Part shown: positions 34,732 through 44,451 of the stretch, one piece after another
How the letters are laid out: each line of letters begins with the position of its first letter
Position numbering within the stretch: the stretch's first letter is position 1
DNA from: Stenotrophomonas rhizophila
GTDB taxonomy: Bacteria > Pseudomonadota > Gammaproteobacteria > Xanthomonadales > Xanthomonadaceae
Direction of reading: 5' to 3'
Assembly: GCF_000661955.1 (NCBI RefSeq)
Contig: NZ_CP007597.1
Location: 434,001-498,000, forward strand
DNA length: 64,000 nt
The notes under the pieces: generated by a model
Databases searched by the model: none
What the model was told of the DNA's origin: nothing
What the model saw: the letters and a program-made list of their open reading frames with translations, nothing else
Position numbers and translations under genes: made by a program

Positions 34732-35553
34732 TCACGCCACCCCGCGCAACCACGCCGTGATCGCCTCGCGCAACCGTGGATGCGCGGGCACGGTGATGCC
34801 GAACCCCTCGTGCAGCACGGTCAGCACATCGTCGGCGCCGTTGAGCATGCGGCGCTCGCTGGGCTGCCCGCGGCGGTGCACGGTGTAGGCCCCGGCGCCG
34901 ATCGTGCGGCGCCCGTCCGGCCCGGCCAGGGCGACCCGCAGCTGTCCGGGGAAGGAGGAGTGCGGGTGCGTGCACACATACCAGTTGCCCACCTCATGGT
35001 CGATGGGGGCCTGCACCTGCAGGTCGAAGTGGTAGAGCGGCCGCCACTCGCCGGCGATGTCCACCCGCAGCAGGAACTGGTCGTGCTGCTGGTCCAGCCG
35101 ATAGTGCTCGTGCGGCGTGGCCTGGGCGAACCGATGGTCCAGCCGCAGCGGACCGGTCGGCGTGTTGCCACCGAAGCCGACGTCGGCGATGTAGTCCACC
35201 GCGTCGATCCGCACCAGCACCAGCATGTGGGTGCGCGCGGTGGGGGCGTCATCGGTGCGCCCCATGACCACGCGCGCGGCAACGGCGCGGGCGTCGAAGC
35301 CCAGGTGCTGCAGCAGCGCCAGGAACAGCCCGTTGAGCTCGTAGCAGTACCCGCCGCGTCCTTCGCGCAGCAGCTTGTGCGCCACGCTGGGCAGGTCGAT
35401 GGCCACCGCATCGCGCAGCAGCGTGGTGAGCGTCTCGAACGGGAACGTGGCGTTGTGACGTTCCTGCAGCAGCGCCAGCGTGGCCAGGGTAGGGGGCGGT
35501 GGCGCCGCCACGCCGAGGCGGGCCAGGTAGTCGCGACAGGTTTGCGGGTCCAT
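34732..35553 (-). CDS. Arylamine N-acetyltransferase
   Basis: This 273-residue enzyme transfers acetyl from acetyl-CoA to arylamines or hydroxyarylamines (NAT/NhoA family). The Cys of the Cys-His-Asp triad is in [19 protein letters not shown], the His in ARTHMLVLV and the Asp in YIADVGFGG, all in expected order. I chose ATG 35553, which gives the usual start [15 protein letters not shown]; the longer frame begins with a TTG at 35613. The gene is divergent from the chemoreceptor gene and downstream of nothing on its strand. Confidence 0.9.
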   Translation of the reverse strand: MDPQTCRDYLARLGVAAPPPPTLATLALLQERHNATFPFETLTTLLRDAVAIDLPSVAHKLLREGRGGYCYELNGLFLALLQHLGFDARAVAARVVMGRTDDAPTARTHMLVLVRIDAVDYIADVGFGGNTPTGPLRLDHRFAQATPHEHYRLDQQHDQFLLRVDIAGEWRPLYHFDLQVQAPIDHEVGNWYVCTHPHSSFPGQLRVALAGPDGRRTIGAGAYTVHRRGQPSERRMLNGADDVLTVLHEGFGITVPAHPRLREAITAWLRGVA

Positions 35554-35737
35554 GGGCAGGGGCCATGCGGGAAGGTGACGCCACTGTGGCGGCTCAACCG
35601 TGGTTGAGGTCAAGCACGGGCGATCGAACGCTGAATCGCACCCGCGGAATGTCCGCCACCGTCATCTTGCCGTCGCTTGCCGCCGCTACAAGGGGCGGGG
35701 GTGGCAGCGCGCTGCGACCGGTTCGAAAAATGCAGCC

Positions 35738-35764
35738 TAAAGACCGCCTGTTTCCGGCCGATAC
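35738..35764 (+). promoter_or_regulatory. Sigma-28 (FliA) promoter of the chemoreceptor gene
   Basis: TAAAGACC (35738-35745), an 11-bp spacer and GCCGATAC (35757-35764) match the FliA consensus TAAAGTTT-N11-GCCGATAA closely, with exact spacing. Transcription would start near 35772, 21 bp before the chemoreceptor ATG, which also supports the chosen start. Confidence 0.8.
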
Positions 35765-35792
35765 CGATGCGTCAATCCGCCTGGAGCATCTG

Positions 35793-38357
35793 ATGTCGGT
35801 CGTCCCCCGCCGCCCGTTGTCCCGGTTCGCCCGCTTGGGTGAACACCTTCCACGTCCCGGTTTCAGCCGCGCCATCGGCGCGCTGCGCCGGCTCAGTGTG
35901 GCACGCAAGCTCAAGGCCGCGCTGCTGGTCTGTGGCAGCGGCCTGCTGGTCGTGGCGCTGGTCTACGCAGGTACCCGCTACAGCAGCGAGCGTGCCGCCG
36001 CCACGTTCGCCGCCCACCAGCAGAACGCCGCGCTGGCCAGCGCACTGGCCACCCAGGTGGCCGAAGCCCGCCGCCTGCAGACCCGCTATGCCATCCACTT
36101 CGACGCTGCCGACCGCGGCGCCCTGCAGCAGGCCCAGCAGCAGCTGCAGCAGTCGCTGCAGGCGTTGCAGCGCGCCCCGCACGACCGCGGTACCGCAGCT
36201 GCGTTGACCGCACTGGCGGCGCGCGCCCAGGAATTCAGCGCGGGCATTGCGGCGCTGAACGACCGCGCCGACGAGATGGGGCGCGGCGACGCCGGACTGC
36301 GCGCGCAGCTGGACGCCAGCGCCGCAGCGCTCGATACCCTGCTCACCGACGCCGCCTACCTGCCATTGGCGCTGCAGTGGCAGCGCATGCGGCGGCAGGA
36401 AGCGCTGCTGCTGCTCACCGGTGATGCGGTGCACACCGACCAGGCCAGCGAAGCCAAGCTGCCCTTCGACCTGGCGGTGTCGGCCTCGGGCCTGGCCGGT
36501 CCCACCCAGAACGCGCTGCGTGCCGCAATGGACGATTACCAAGGCGCGTTGCTGGCCTATACCGCCGCACGGGTGGGGCTGGACGTGGACGCGATGGCGC
36601 TCACCGATACCGCCGCGCAGGTCGCGCCCGCGCTGCAGCACCTGCAGCAGGCGCAGGCGGCCGCGCTTGCCGCAGCACGCGCACGCCAGCAGGCCCAGGC
36701 ACGGGCGATGACCGTGCTGTTCGCCGCGACGCTGGCGCTGGTGGCACTGGTGCTGATCGCCAGCCTGGTGCTGGTGATGCGGGCCGTCCGCCAGCCCATC
36801 GCCGACACCCTGCGGTTTGCCGAGGACATCGCCGAGGACCGGCTCGACAGCGTGCTTGCCGTGCACAACCCGCACGACGAGATCGGCCAGTTGGCGCAGC
36901 GGCTGATCCACATGCAGCAGCGGCTGCGCGAGCGCATCCAGGCCGAGCGCGCCAGCGCCCAGGACAACACCCGCGCCCGCCAGGCATTGGACAGCGCCCA
37001 GGCCTGCGTGATGGTGCTCGACCCGGACGGGCGCATCGGCCTGCTCAACCGCGCGCTGCTGGCCGAACTGGCCACGCAGGAAACCCAATGGCGCGGCCAG
37101 CCCGCCGCGGCGCTGCACCCGGTGTTCCAACGCATCGTGGCCCAGCTGCACGGCAACGCGGCGTCCAGTCACGAGATCCTGCATGCCGGCATCGGCTACC
37201 AACTGGTGGTCAATCCCATCCTCGACCACGACCAGCTGCTCGGCGCGGCCGTGGAGTGGCGCAGCCGCGCGCTGGAAACCACCGTGGAAACCGAGGTGGC
37301 CGCACTGGTCGATGCCGCCGCGCAGGGCGAGCTGCACGGTCGCATCGACACCACCGGCAAGCAGGGCTTCGTGCACACGCTGGCGGTCAGCATCAACCGC
37401 CTGCTGGATACCTTCCAGGGCAATCTGTCCGGCGTGCAGGCGGTGCTGTCCGGGTTGGCCCAGGGCGACCTGCGCGTGCGCATGCAGGGCCAGTTCCAGG
37501 GCGTGTTTGCCCACCTGCGCGATGATGCCAACGCCACCGTGCAGCAGTTGACCGACATCGTGGCGCGCATCCAGCACGCGTCATCGGCCATCGACCACGC
37601 CGCCGGCGAAATCGTGGCCGGCAACCAGGAGCTGGCCGGGCGTACCGAGCGCCAGGCCGCGCACCTGGAAGAAACCGCCTCGTCGATGGAAGAACTTACC
37701 GCCACCGTGCGCCAGAACGCCGACGCCGCCCAGCAGGCCAACCAGCTGGCGCTGCAGGCCACCGGCGTTGCCCAGCAGGGCGGCGCCTCGGTGGCGCAGG
37801 TGGTGGCCAGCATGCGCGACATCGCCGACGCGTCGCGGCGTATCGCCGACATCACCGGGGTCATCGACGGCATCGCCTTCCAGACCAACATCCTGGCCTT
37901 GAACGCGGCGGTGGAGGCGGCGCGGGCCGGCGAGCAGGGCCGCAGCTTCGCCGTGGTGGCCAGCGAAGTGCGCCTGTTGGCCCAGCGCAGTGCCGACGCC
38001 GCACGCCAGATCAAGGGCCTGATCGAGGCCTCGGTGGACACCGTGGCCGCCGGCAGCCGCCAGGTGGACCAGGCCGGTGCAACGATGGGCCAGATCGTCG
38101 GCAGCGTGCAGCAGGTCAGCGCCATCATGGCCAGCATCTCGGCCGCCTCGCAGCAGCAGAGCGCCGGTATCGAGCAGGTGGGGCATACGCTGCTGCAGAT
38201 GGATGGCAGCACCCAGCAGAACGCCGCGCTGGTGGAGGAAGCGTCGGCGTCGGCGCAGGCGATGGAGCGCCAGGCCGCGTTGCTGTCCGACGCGGTGGCC
38301 GCCTTCGTGCTGGAGGTGCCGGCGGTGCGGCCGGTGGCGGCGCGCGCGGTGGGCTGA
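35793..38357 (+). CDS. Methyl-accepting chemotaxis protein
   Basis: The 854-residue receptor has a first membrane helix at about 41-60, a periplasmic helical domain (about 61-305) rich in Ala/Gln, a second membrane helix ([20 protein letters not shown]), a HAMP region, a PAS-like stretch ([20 protein letters not shown]) and a long signalling domain. The hairpin tip is typical of MCPs: [20 protein letters not shown] then [24 protein letters not shown] lies 7 bases before ATG 35793. It has its own FliA promoter, so it is expressed with the flagellar regulon. The ligand is unknown. No CheA, CheW or flagellar genes lie in the window. Confidence 0.92.
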   Translation: MSVVPRRPLSRFARLGEHLPRPGFSRAIGALRRLSVARKLKAALLVCGSGLLVVALVYAGTRYSSERAAATFAAHQQNAALASALATQVAEARRLQTRYAIHFDAADRGALQQAQQQLQQSLQALQRAPHDRGTAAALTALAARAQEFSAGIAALNDRADEMGRGDAGLRAQLDASAAALDTLLTDAAYLPLALQWQRMRRQEALLLLTGDAVHTDQASEAKLPFDLAVSASGLAGPTQNALRAAMDDYQGALLAYTAARVGLDVDAMALTDTAAQVAPALQHLQQAQAAALAAARARQQAQARAMTVLFAATLALVALVLIASLVLVMRAVRQPIADTLRFAEDIAEDRLDSVLAVHNPHDEIGQLAQRLIHMQQRLRERIQAERASAQDNTRARQALDSAQACVMVLDPDGRIGLLNRALLAELATQETQWRGQPAAALHPVFQRIVAQLHGNAASSHEILHAGIGYQLVVNPILDHDQLLGAAVEWRSRALETTVETEVAALVDAAAQGELHGRIDTTGKQGFVHTLAVSINRLLDTFQGNLSGVQAVLSGLAQGDLRVRMQGQFQGVFAHLRDDANATVQQLTDIVARIQHASSAIDHAAGEIVAGNQELAGRTERQAAHLEETASSMEELTATVRQNADAAQQANQLALQATGVAQQGGASVAQVVASMRDIADASRRIADITGVIDGIAFQTNILALNAAVEAARAGEQGRSFAVVASEVRLLAQRSADAARQIKGLIEASVDTVAAGSRQVDQAGATMGQIVGSVQQVSAIMASISAASQQQSAGIEQVGHTLLQMDGSTQQNAALVEEASASAQAMERQAALLSDAVAAFVLEVPAVRPVAARAVG

Positions 38358-38428
38358 CCGCGCGACCGATACGCAGCCCTCACGCGTCTTCACTGGCTGC
38401 TTCGACGGGCGCTCATTATCCTGCACGC

Positions 38429-41062
38429 ATGAGCACCCGTCGCACGCCTCCCGCAGCTTCCGCACGCAACGCCTTTGTCCGCGTCCGCGGCGCCCGCGAA
38501 CACAACCTGAAAAACGTCGACGTGGAGATCCCACGCGACGCCCTGGTGGTGTTCTCCGGCATCTCCGGTTCGGGCAAGTCCTCGCTGGCCTTCGGCACCT
38601 TGTACGCCGAAGCGCAGCGGCGTTACCTGGAGTCGCTGTCGCCTTACGCGCGCCGGCTGATCGACCAGGTGGGCGTGCCCGACGTGGACGCCATCGAAGG
38701 GCTGCCGCCGGCCGTGGCGCTGCAACAGCAGCGTGGCACCGCCAGCGTGCGCTCCAGCGTGGGCAGCGTCACCACGCTGTCCAGCCTGCTGCGCATGCTG
38801 TACTCGCGTGCGGGCAGCTACCCGCCGAAGCAGCCGATGCTGTTTGCCGAAGACTTCTCGCCCAACACCCCGCAAGGCGCCTGCCCGAACTGCCATGGGC
38901 TCGGCCACATCTTCGAGGTCACCGAGCAGTCGATGGTGCCCGACCCGTCGTTGAGCATCCGCGAGCGCGCCATTGCGGCGTGGCCGCCGGCCTGGCACGG
39001 GCAGAACCAGCGCGACATCCTGGTCACCCTCGGCTATGACGTGGATATTCCCTGGCGCGACCTGCCCAAGAAGCAGCGGGACTGGATCCTGTTCACCGAA
39101 GAACAACCGGTGGCGCCGGTGTATGCCGGCTTCACCCCGGCCGAAACCCGCGCCGCGCTGCGTCGCAAGGAAGAACCCAGTTACATGGGCACCTTCAGCG
39201 GCGCGCGCCGCTACGTGCTGCATACCTTCGCCACCACGCAGAGCGCGATGATGAAAAAGCGCGTGGCGCGCTACATGGTGGGCACTGTATGCCCGGTCTG
39301 CGACGGCAAGCGGCTCAAGCGCGAAGCGCTGTCGGTCACCTTCGCCGGGCTGGATATCGGCGCGCTGTCGCAGCTCTCGCTCAGTGCCATGGGCGATGCG
39401 TTGCGCCCGGCCGCCGAAGGGCGCTTCCAGGCGCCCGCTGCGTCCGGCACGCGCAGTCGTGCGGCCGGTCGCAAGGCGCAACAGGCGCGTGCGGCCGCCG
39501 GTGGGCCATCGCACGTGGGCAGCAGCGACGTGCGCCGCACGCCGGACCTGTCCGAAGAAAAACGCATTGCCGCGCAGCGGATCGCGCAGGACCTGGTGGA
39601 GCGCATCGGTACGCTCGAAGCACTGGGCCTGGGTTATCTGTCGATGGACCGTGCCACCCCGACGCTGTCGCCCGGCGAACTGCAGCGGCTGCGGCTGGCC
39701 ACGCAGATCCGCTCCAGCCTGTTCGGTGTGGTGTACGTGCTCGACGAGCCGACCGCCGGCCTGCACCCGGCCGACGGGCAGGCGCTGTACCACGCGCTGG
39801 ACCAGCTCAAGGCCAGCGGCAACACGTTGTTCGTGGTCGAGCACGACCTGGAGATGCTGCGCCGTGCCGACTGGCTGGTCGATGTGGGCCCGGGCGCCGG
39901 CGAGCATGGCGGGCAGGTGCTGTACAGCGGGCCGCCAGCGGGGCTGCGCACGGTCAAGGCATCGGTGACCGCGCCGTATCTGTTCGATAGCGGCGACGGC
40001 ACGCGTCGCACCCCGCGTACGCCCGCGGCTTGGCTGGAACTGCGCGGGATCCACCGCAACAATCTGCATGGGCTGGACGCGCGCTTTCCCATCGGTGCGT
40101 TCACGGCAGTCACCGGCGTGTCCGGTTCGGGCAAGTCCAGCCTGGTCAGCCAGGCGCTGGTGGAACTGGTCAGCGAGCATCTCGGCCACGAGCCGGTGCG
40201 CGAGGAGCCCGACAGCGAGCTGCCGGTGCCCAGCAGCATCGAACGCACCCGTGGCCGCCTGCATGCCGGCGCCAGGCACATCACGCGGCTGGTCAACGTT
40301 GACCAGAAGCCGATCGGGCGCACCCCGCGTTCCAACCTGGCCACCTATACCGGCCTGTTCGACCACGTGCGCCGCCTGTTCGCCGCCACCCGCACCGCCA
40401 AGGCACGCCGCTACAGCGCCGGGCGTTTTTCCTTCAACGTGGCACAGGGCCGCTGTGACACCTGCGAAGGCGAAGGCTTCGTGCACGTGGAACTGCTGTT
40501 CATGCCCAGCGTGTACGCGCCATGCCCCACCTGCCATGGCCAGCGCTACAACGCCAAGACGCTGGAAGTGGAATGGAACGGGCGCAACATCGCCCAGGTG
40601 CTGGGCATGACCGTGGAGGAGGCCTTGGCCTTCTTCGCCGACGAGGCGCCGGTGCAGCGTCCGCTGCAGCTGCTGCGTGACATCGGCCTGGGCTACCTGC
40701 GGTTGGGCCAGCCGGCCACCGAGTTGTCCGGGGGCGAGGCGCAGCGGATCAAACTGGCCACCGAACTGCAGCGCAGCCAGCACGGCAGCAGCCTGTACGT
40801 GCTGGATGAGCCGACCACCGGCCTGCACCCGGCCGACGTCGACAAACTGATGGCGCAGCTGCAGGGGCTGGTGGACGCGGGCAACACCGTGGTGGTGGTG
40901 GAACACGACCTGCGCGTGGTGGCCGATGCGGACTGGGTGATCGACGTCGGCCCGGGGGCGGGCGAGCAGGGCGGCGAGATCGTCGCCGCGGGCACGCCAG
41001 CACAGGTCAGCCGCGCCACGGCAGGCGCAACCGCGCCCTACCTGCGCCGCTGGTTCCCCTGA
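38429..41062 (+). CDS. UvrA2-type ABC ATPase lacking the UvrB-binding domain
   Basis: The 877-residue protein is a UvrA paralogue. It has two ATPase cassettes: Walker [21 protein letters not shown] at about 44, and [19 protein letters not shown] in the second half; signature and Walker B segments are [43 protein letters not shown] and [12 protein letters not shown]. Zinc Cys pairs ([34 protein letters not shown]) are intact. The sequence runs from [15 protein letters not shown] straight into the insertion-domain region, so the UvrB-binding domain of true UvrA is missing. UvrA2 proteins are linked with drug or DNA-damage tolerance in some bacteria, but cannot recruit UvrB normally. Confidence 0.9.
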   Translation: MSTRRTPPAASARNAFVRVRGAREHNLKNVDVEIPRDALVVFSGISGSGKSSLAFGTLYAEAQRRYLESLSPYARRLIDQVGVPDVDAIEGLPPAVALQQQRGTASVRSSVGSVTTLSSLLRMLYSRAGSYPPKQPMLFAEDFSPNTPQGACPNCHGLGHIFEVTEQSMVPDPSLSIRERAIAAWPPAWHGQNQRDILVTLGYDVDIPWRDLPKKQRDWILFTEEQPVAPVYAGFTPAETRAALRRKEEPSYMGTFSGARRYVLHTFATTQSAMMKKRVARYMVGTVCPVCDGKRLKREALSVTFAGLDIGALSQLSLSAMGDALRPAAEGRFQAPAASGTRSRAAGRKAQQARAAAGGPSHVGSSDVRRTPDLSEEKRIAAQRIAQDLVERIGTLEALGLGYLSMDRATPTLSPGELQRLRLATQIRSSLFGVVYVLDEPTAGLHPADGQALYHALDQLKASGNTLFVVEHDLEMLRRADWLVDVGPGAGEHGGQVLYSGPPAGLRTVKASVTAPYLFDSGDGTRRTPRTPAAWLELRGIHRNNLHGLDARFPIGAFTAVTGVSGSGKSSLVSQALVELVSEHLGHEPVREEPDSELPVPSSIERTRGRLHAGARHITRLVNVDQKPIGRTPRSNLATYTGLFDHVRRLFAATRTAKARRYSAGRFSFNVAQGRCDTCEGEGFVHVELLFMPSVYAPCPTCHGQRYNAKTLEVEWNGRNIAQVLGMTVEEALAFFADEAPVQRPLQLLRDIGLGYLRLGQPATELSGGEAQRIKLATELQRSQHGSSLYVLDEPTTGLHPADVDKLMAQLQGLVDAGNTVVVVEHDLRVVADADWVIDVGPGAGEQGGEIVAAGTPAQVSRATAGATAPYLRRWFP

Positions 41063-41073
41063 GCCGGTCGACG

Positions 41074-41098
41074 GTAGAGCGACGCCATGCGTCGCTAC
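41074..41098 (+). repeat. SMAG-type GTAG stem-loop
   Basis: GTAG followed by the stem GCGACGC / GCGTCGC with a 3-base loop CAT, ending in TAC. It lies between the convergent uvrA2 and tlpA stop codons. The form matches the GTAG-headed SMAG repeats of Stenotrophomonas and may act as a bidirectional 3'-end structure. Confidence 0.75.
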
Positions 41099-41116
41099 CC
41101 CAACCAACCCCCCGGG

Positions 41117-41674
41117 TCACGGCGTCGCCCACGCCTCAATCTCGCCCGCCTGAAACGGCCCCAGCTTCTGCTTGACGATGCGCCCGCGCGCATCCACCAG
41201 CACCGAGTAAGGCAACAGCCCCTGCGCGTTGCCCAGCCGCACGCTGGCATCGGCCGGCCCGGGTGTGTCCAGCACGATCGGGTAGCCCACCGGCACCTGG
41301 GCCAGGAAATCGCGCACGCCTTCGGGGGTATCCAGCGCCAGCCCCAGCACCTGCACGCCGTCGGCCGGCTGGGCGGCGGCAAAGGCGGCCAGCGCCGGCA
41401 TTTCCTCCACGCACGGGCCGCACCAGCTGGCCCACACGTTGATCAACAGCGGGCGCCCGCGGAAGCGGGCCAGGTCCACGGGCGTGCCCGACACATCGGG
41501 CAGGGTAATGGCGGGCATCGCATCGCCGATCCCGGCGCCCGGGGTGACCGCGCGCGGTGGCGGGGGCGGTGTTGCCGCACCGGGACGGTTGAAGAACCAC
41601 GCCCCGGCGGCCACGCCCAGTAGCGCCGCCAGAACGGCCACCACCGCAAGTTGGCGGGGTGGCCGCGGGCTCAT
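41117..41674 (-). CDS. TlpA-like thiol-disulfide oxidoreductase, membrane-anchored
   Basis: The 185-residue protein has one N-terminal membrane helix (about 8-28, VVAVLAALLGVAAGAWFF), a proline-rich linker and a thioredoxin-like domain (about 48-180) with the active site NVWASWCGPCVEEMP. It should keep periplasmic proteins, such as cytochrome c precursors, reduced. Its ATG overlaps the dsbD stop by 4 bp, so the two work together: DsbD passes electrons from the cytoplasm to periplasmic thioredoxin-like partners, of which this is presumably one. Confidence 0.9.
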   Translation of the reverse strand: MSPRPPRQLAVVAVLAALLGVAAGAWFFNRPGAATPPPPPRAVTPGAGIGDAMPAITLPDVSGTPVDLARFRGRPLLINVWASWCGPCVEEMPALAAFAAAQPADGVQVLGLALDTPEGVRDFLAQVPVGYPIVLDTPGPADASVRLGNAQGLLPYSVLVDARGRIVKQKLGPFQAGEIEAWATP

Positions 41675-44043
41675 CGCGCGGTCCGCAGCAGCGCTTCTTC
41701 GACGATGGCCTGGGTGAGCACCGTGGGCAGCACGGTCGGCGGGGCGCCCGGGCCATACACCACGTACAGCGGCACGCCCACGGCCTTGTGCTCATCCAGG
41801 AACGCGGTGATGTCCGGGTCGACGTTGGTGTAGTCGCCGCGCATGTACACCGCGTTGGTACGGCGCAGGGTGTCGTGGAAGGCGTTGGTGCCCAGCACCG
41901 TGCGTTCGTTGGCCTTGCAGGTCACGCACCAGTCGGCGGTCATGTTGACGAACACCACGCGGTTGTCCTGGCGCAGGCGGTCGAGCATCTGCGGGGAGTA
42001 GGCCACCACGTTGTCGGCGGCGGCCGCGGCCGCCTTGGCCGGCGGCACCAGCCGGGTCACGCCCCACACCGGCACCAGCGCGGCAAGCAGCAGCAGGAGG
42101 GCCAACAGCCCGCCCACGCGCTGGCTGCGCCAGCGGCTGCGTTCGTACCACCACAGCGCCAGTGCCAGCACCACCAGGCCACCCAGCACCAGCGTCATGG
42201 CATCCACGCCGCGCTGCTTGCCCAGCACCCACAGCAGCCAGATCGCGGTGCCGTACATCGGGAAGGCCAGCACGTGCTTGAGCGTTTCCATCCAGGCGCC
42301 CGGGCGCGGCAGGCGCTTGGCCAGCGACGGAATGAAGCCGATCAACAGGAACGGCAGCGCCAGGCCCAGGCCCAGTGCCATGAACACCAGGATCGCCGGC
42401 ACGGTGCTGGCGGTGAACGCATACGCCAGCGGCAGGCCCATGAAGGGCGCCACGCACGGGCTGGCCACCACGCAGGCCAGCACGCCGGTGAAGAAGTCCC
42501 CCACCGGGCCACTGCGCGCGGCCAGCGACTGGCCCACACCGCCCAGGCTGCCGCCCAGCGTGAACACGCCCGACAGGCTCAGGCCCACGGTGAACATCAG
42601 GTACACCAGCGCGGCGATGAACCACGGGTGCTGCAGCTGGAAGCCCCAGCCCGCGGCTTGGCCGGCGGCACGCAGGGCCAGCACCAGGGCACCGATCGCG
42701 GCGAAGGCCACCAGCACGCCAGCGGTGTACCAGAGCGCATGGCTGCGTGCGCGCTGGCGGCTTTCGCCGCTCTGCGCCACGCCCAGCACCTTCAGCGACA
42801 GGATCGGCAGCACGCACGGCATCAGGTTGAGGATCAGGCCACCCAGCAGGGCCAGCAGCAGCGCGCCGATCAGCGTGGTGGGCGCGGCATCGTCGCCCGG
42901 CGGGCGGGTGCGCTGCGCGTTGTCGGCGCTGGCATCGGGCACGCTCGACGCGTCGGTCGCGGCGGCGGCCGTGTCGTTGGGGCGGATCAGCATCGGCTGG
43001 GTGGCGATGCCGGCGGCGTCGCGCTCACGCGCCGGCGCGCGCTTGTCCTTGCCGGGCAGCGGGGCAATCACTTCGTTCTGGTGCGCGGCTTCGTCAGCGC
43101 GTGCGTTGACCTTGCCGGCCGGCAGCGCCAGCTTCACGCGGCGCGTCATCGGCGGGTAGCAGATGCCATCGGTCTGGCAGCCCTGGAAGGTGATCACCAG
43201 GGTGGCTTCGTCGGCGTCGGCACGGCTGCGGCGCAGCGGCAGCTTGACGTCGACCTGGTCGAAATACACGGCCACATCGCCGAAATGTTCATCGCGGTGC
43301 GACTTGGCCGCCGGCCATGCCGGCTTGTCGGCGCGGATTCCGGCGGCACCTTCCAGCTTCAGCGAGGTGCGGTCGCGGTAGAGGTAGTAGCCCGGTGCCG
43401 GGCTGAAACGCAGCAGCACGGTATTGCCGTCATCGACAATGGCGTCGAAGCCGAACGCGCGCTCGGACGGCAGCGGCAGGGCCTGGGTGTTGGCGGCGCC
43501 CGGCAGGCGCAGGCCGCCGCCGTTGCCGGCCAGCGGATTGTTGAACGGCGAGGCGCCGAGGGCCGCAGGCGCGGCGGTGGCCGGGGCCACCCCCGCAGCG
43601 GCGCCGCTGCCGGCGGGCAGCTTCACTTTGATGCTGCGCTTCTGCGGCGGGTAGCACACCCCGGCATCGGCACAGCCCTGGTAACGCACTTCCAGGGTCA
43701 CCGTGTCGGTGCCGTCGTCGGCCTTGCCCGGCAGCACGGCGGTGAGCCGCTCGCGGTAGGTTTCCACCTCGCCGAAGAAGTCGTCGTGGTGCTTCTTGCC
43801 GGCCGGCATCTGCAATGCCTCGGCGGCAAAGCCGGCATCGGCCTTGACCGTGGTGCGGTGGCGGTACAGGTAATAGCCCGGCGCGATCTTCCAGCTGATC
43901 TCGACGCGGTCGCGATCACGCGCCTGCGCGGTCAGCCCGAACGCCTCGTCCACCGGCAGCAGATCTTTCTCGCTGACGGCCCACGCCGGCAGGGACACCA
44001 CGAACAACGCGCACAGCGCGGCAACACGACGAAACAGCGTCAT
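41671..44043 (-). CDS. dsbD: Protein-disulfide reductase DsbD with duplicated alpha domain
   Basis: DsbD carries electrons across the inner membrane to periplasmic disulfide isomerases and TlpA-type proteins. The 790-residue protein exceeds E. coli DsbD (about 565) because the N-terminal alpha domain is present twice: copy 1 (about 25-150) has YQGCADAGVCYPP, copy 2 (about 190-320) has FQGCQTDGICYPP. An eight-helix membrane domain follows (NLMPCVLPILSLKVLG and VVASPCVAPFMGLPLAYAF), then a C-terminal thioredoxin domain with NMTADWCVTCKANER. A signal peptide covers residues 1-22. The ATG overlaps the cutA stop (TGATG); it is coupled on both sides. Confidence 0.93.
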   Translation of the reverse strand: MTLFRRVAALCALFVVSLPAWAVSEKDLLPVDEAFGLTAQARDRDRVEISWKIAPGYYLYRHRTTVKADAGFAAEALQMPAGKKHHDDFFGEVETYRERLTAVLPGKADDGTDTVTLEVRYQGCADAGVCYPPQKRSIKVKLPAGSGAAAGVAPATAAPAALGASPFNNPLAGNGGGLRLPGAANTQALPLPSERAFGFDAIVDDGNTVLLRFSPAPGYYLYRDRTSLKLEGAAGIRADKPAWPAAKSHRDEHFGDVAVYFDQVDVKLPLRRSRADADEATLVITFQGCQTDGICYPPMTRRVKLALPAGKVNARADEAAHQNEVIAPLPGKDKRAPARERDAAGIATQPMLIRPNDTAAAATDASSVPDASADNAQRTRPPGDDAAPTTLIGALLLALLGGLILNLMPCVLPILSLKVLGVAQSGESRQRARSHALWYTAGVLVAFAAIGALVLALRAAGQAAGWGFQLQHPWFIAALVYLMFTVGLSLSGVFTLGGSLGGVGQSLAARSGPVGDFFTGVLACVVASPCVAPFMGLPLAYAFTASTVPAILVFMALGLGLALPFLLIGFIPSLAKRLPRPGAWMETLKHVLAFPMYGTAIWLLWVLGKQRGVDAMTLVLGGLVVLALALWWYERSRWRSQRVGGLLALLLLLAALVPVWGVTRLVPPAKAAAAAADNVVAYSPQMLDRLRQDNRVVFVNMTADWCVTCKANERTVLGTNAFHDTLRRTNAVYMRGDYTNVDPDITAFLDEHKAVGVPLYVVYGPGAPPTVLPTVLTQAIVEEALLRTAR

Positions 44044-44381
44044 CAATCACTTTCCTCACGGGTCTGCGCCCGAATCCAGTCCAGGTACGCCGGCAGGCCG
44101 GCGCGGGTTTCGACCGCGATGCACTCCGGGAGTTCATACGGATGTAGCGCATGCACCCGTGCGATGGCCGCGTCCAGGCGGCTGCCGGTGGTCTTGATCA
44201 GCAGCTGGACCTCGTGGTCCTCGCTGATCTCCCCGTGCCAGCGGTAGGTGGAGTGCGCCCCGTCCAGGCGGGTAACACACGCGGCCAGGCGTTCTTCCAC
44301 CAACGCACGTGCCAGCCGCGTGGCGCAGGCCGCGTCGGGGCAGGTGGTGAACAGCATGAATACGGGATCGACGGTCGACAT
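44043..44381 (-). CDS. cutA: Divalent-cation tolerance protein CutA
   Basis: The 112-residue protein is a CutA1 trimer-forming member, with VFMLFTTCPDAACATRLARA, ACVTRLDGAHSTYRWHGEIS, VQLLIKTTGSRLDAAIARV and HPYELPECIAVE, the family core. It has been linked to copper tolerance but its function is debated. A TATACT hexamer at 44395-44390 (minus strand) lies so close to the ATG that the mRNA may be nearly leaderless. It is the first gene of the cutA-dsbD-tlpA operon, each joined to the next by overlapping codons. Confidence 0.93.
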   Translation of the reverse strand: MSTVDPVFMLFTTCPDAACATRLARALVEERLAACVTRLDGAHSTYRWHGEISEDHEVQLLIKTTGSRLDAAIARVHALHPYELPECIAVETRAGLPAYLDWIRAQTREESD

Positions 44382-44416
44382 GACCGCCGAGTATAGGACT
44401 GCCAGACCCGAATGGT

Positions 44417-44445
44417 CCGGCCGGCGCCGTTGCGGCGCCGGCCGG
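44417..44445. terminator. Long hairpin between the endonuclease gene and cutA
   Basis: A perfect 13-bp GC stem (44417-44429 with 44433-44445) with a TTG loop, starting 6 bp after the endonuclease stop. No U-run follows on either strand, so it may be a Rho-independent terminator variant or a mRNA-stabilising structure. Confidence 0.55.
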
Positions 44446-44451
44446 CGGGGC

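Noticed and set aside
38390..41107. A 905-codon open frame on the minus strand opposite uvrA2
   Set aside because: Antisense to an unmistakable ABC ATPase; composition is that of a shadow frame.
41659..44247. An 862-codon plus-strand frame opposite dsbD
   Set aside because: Gln/His/Arg-rich shadow; the minus strand encodes DsbD with all expected motifs.
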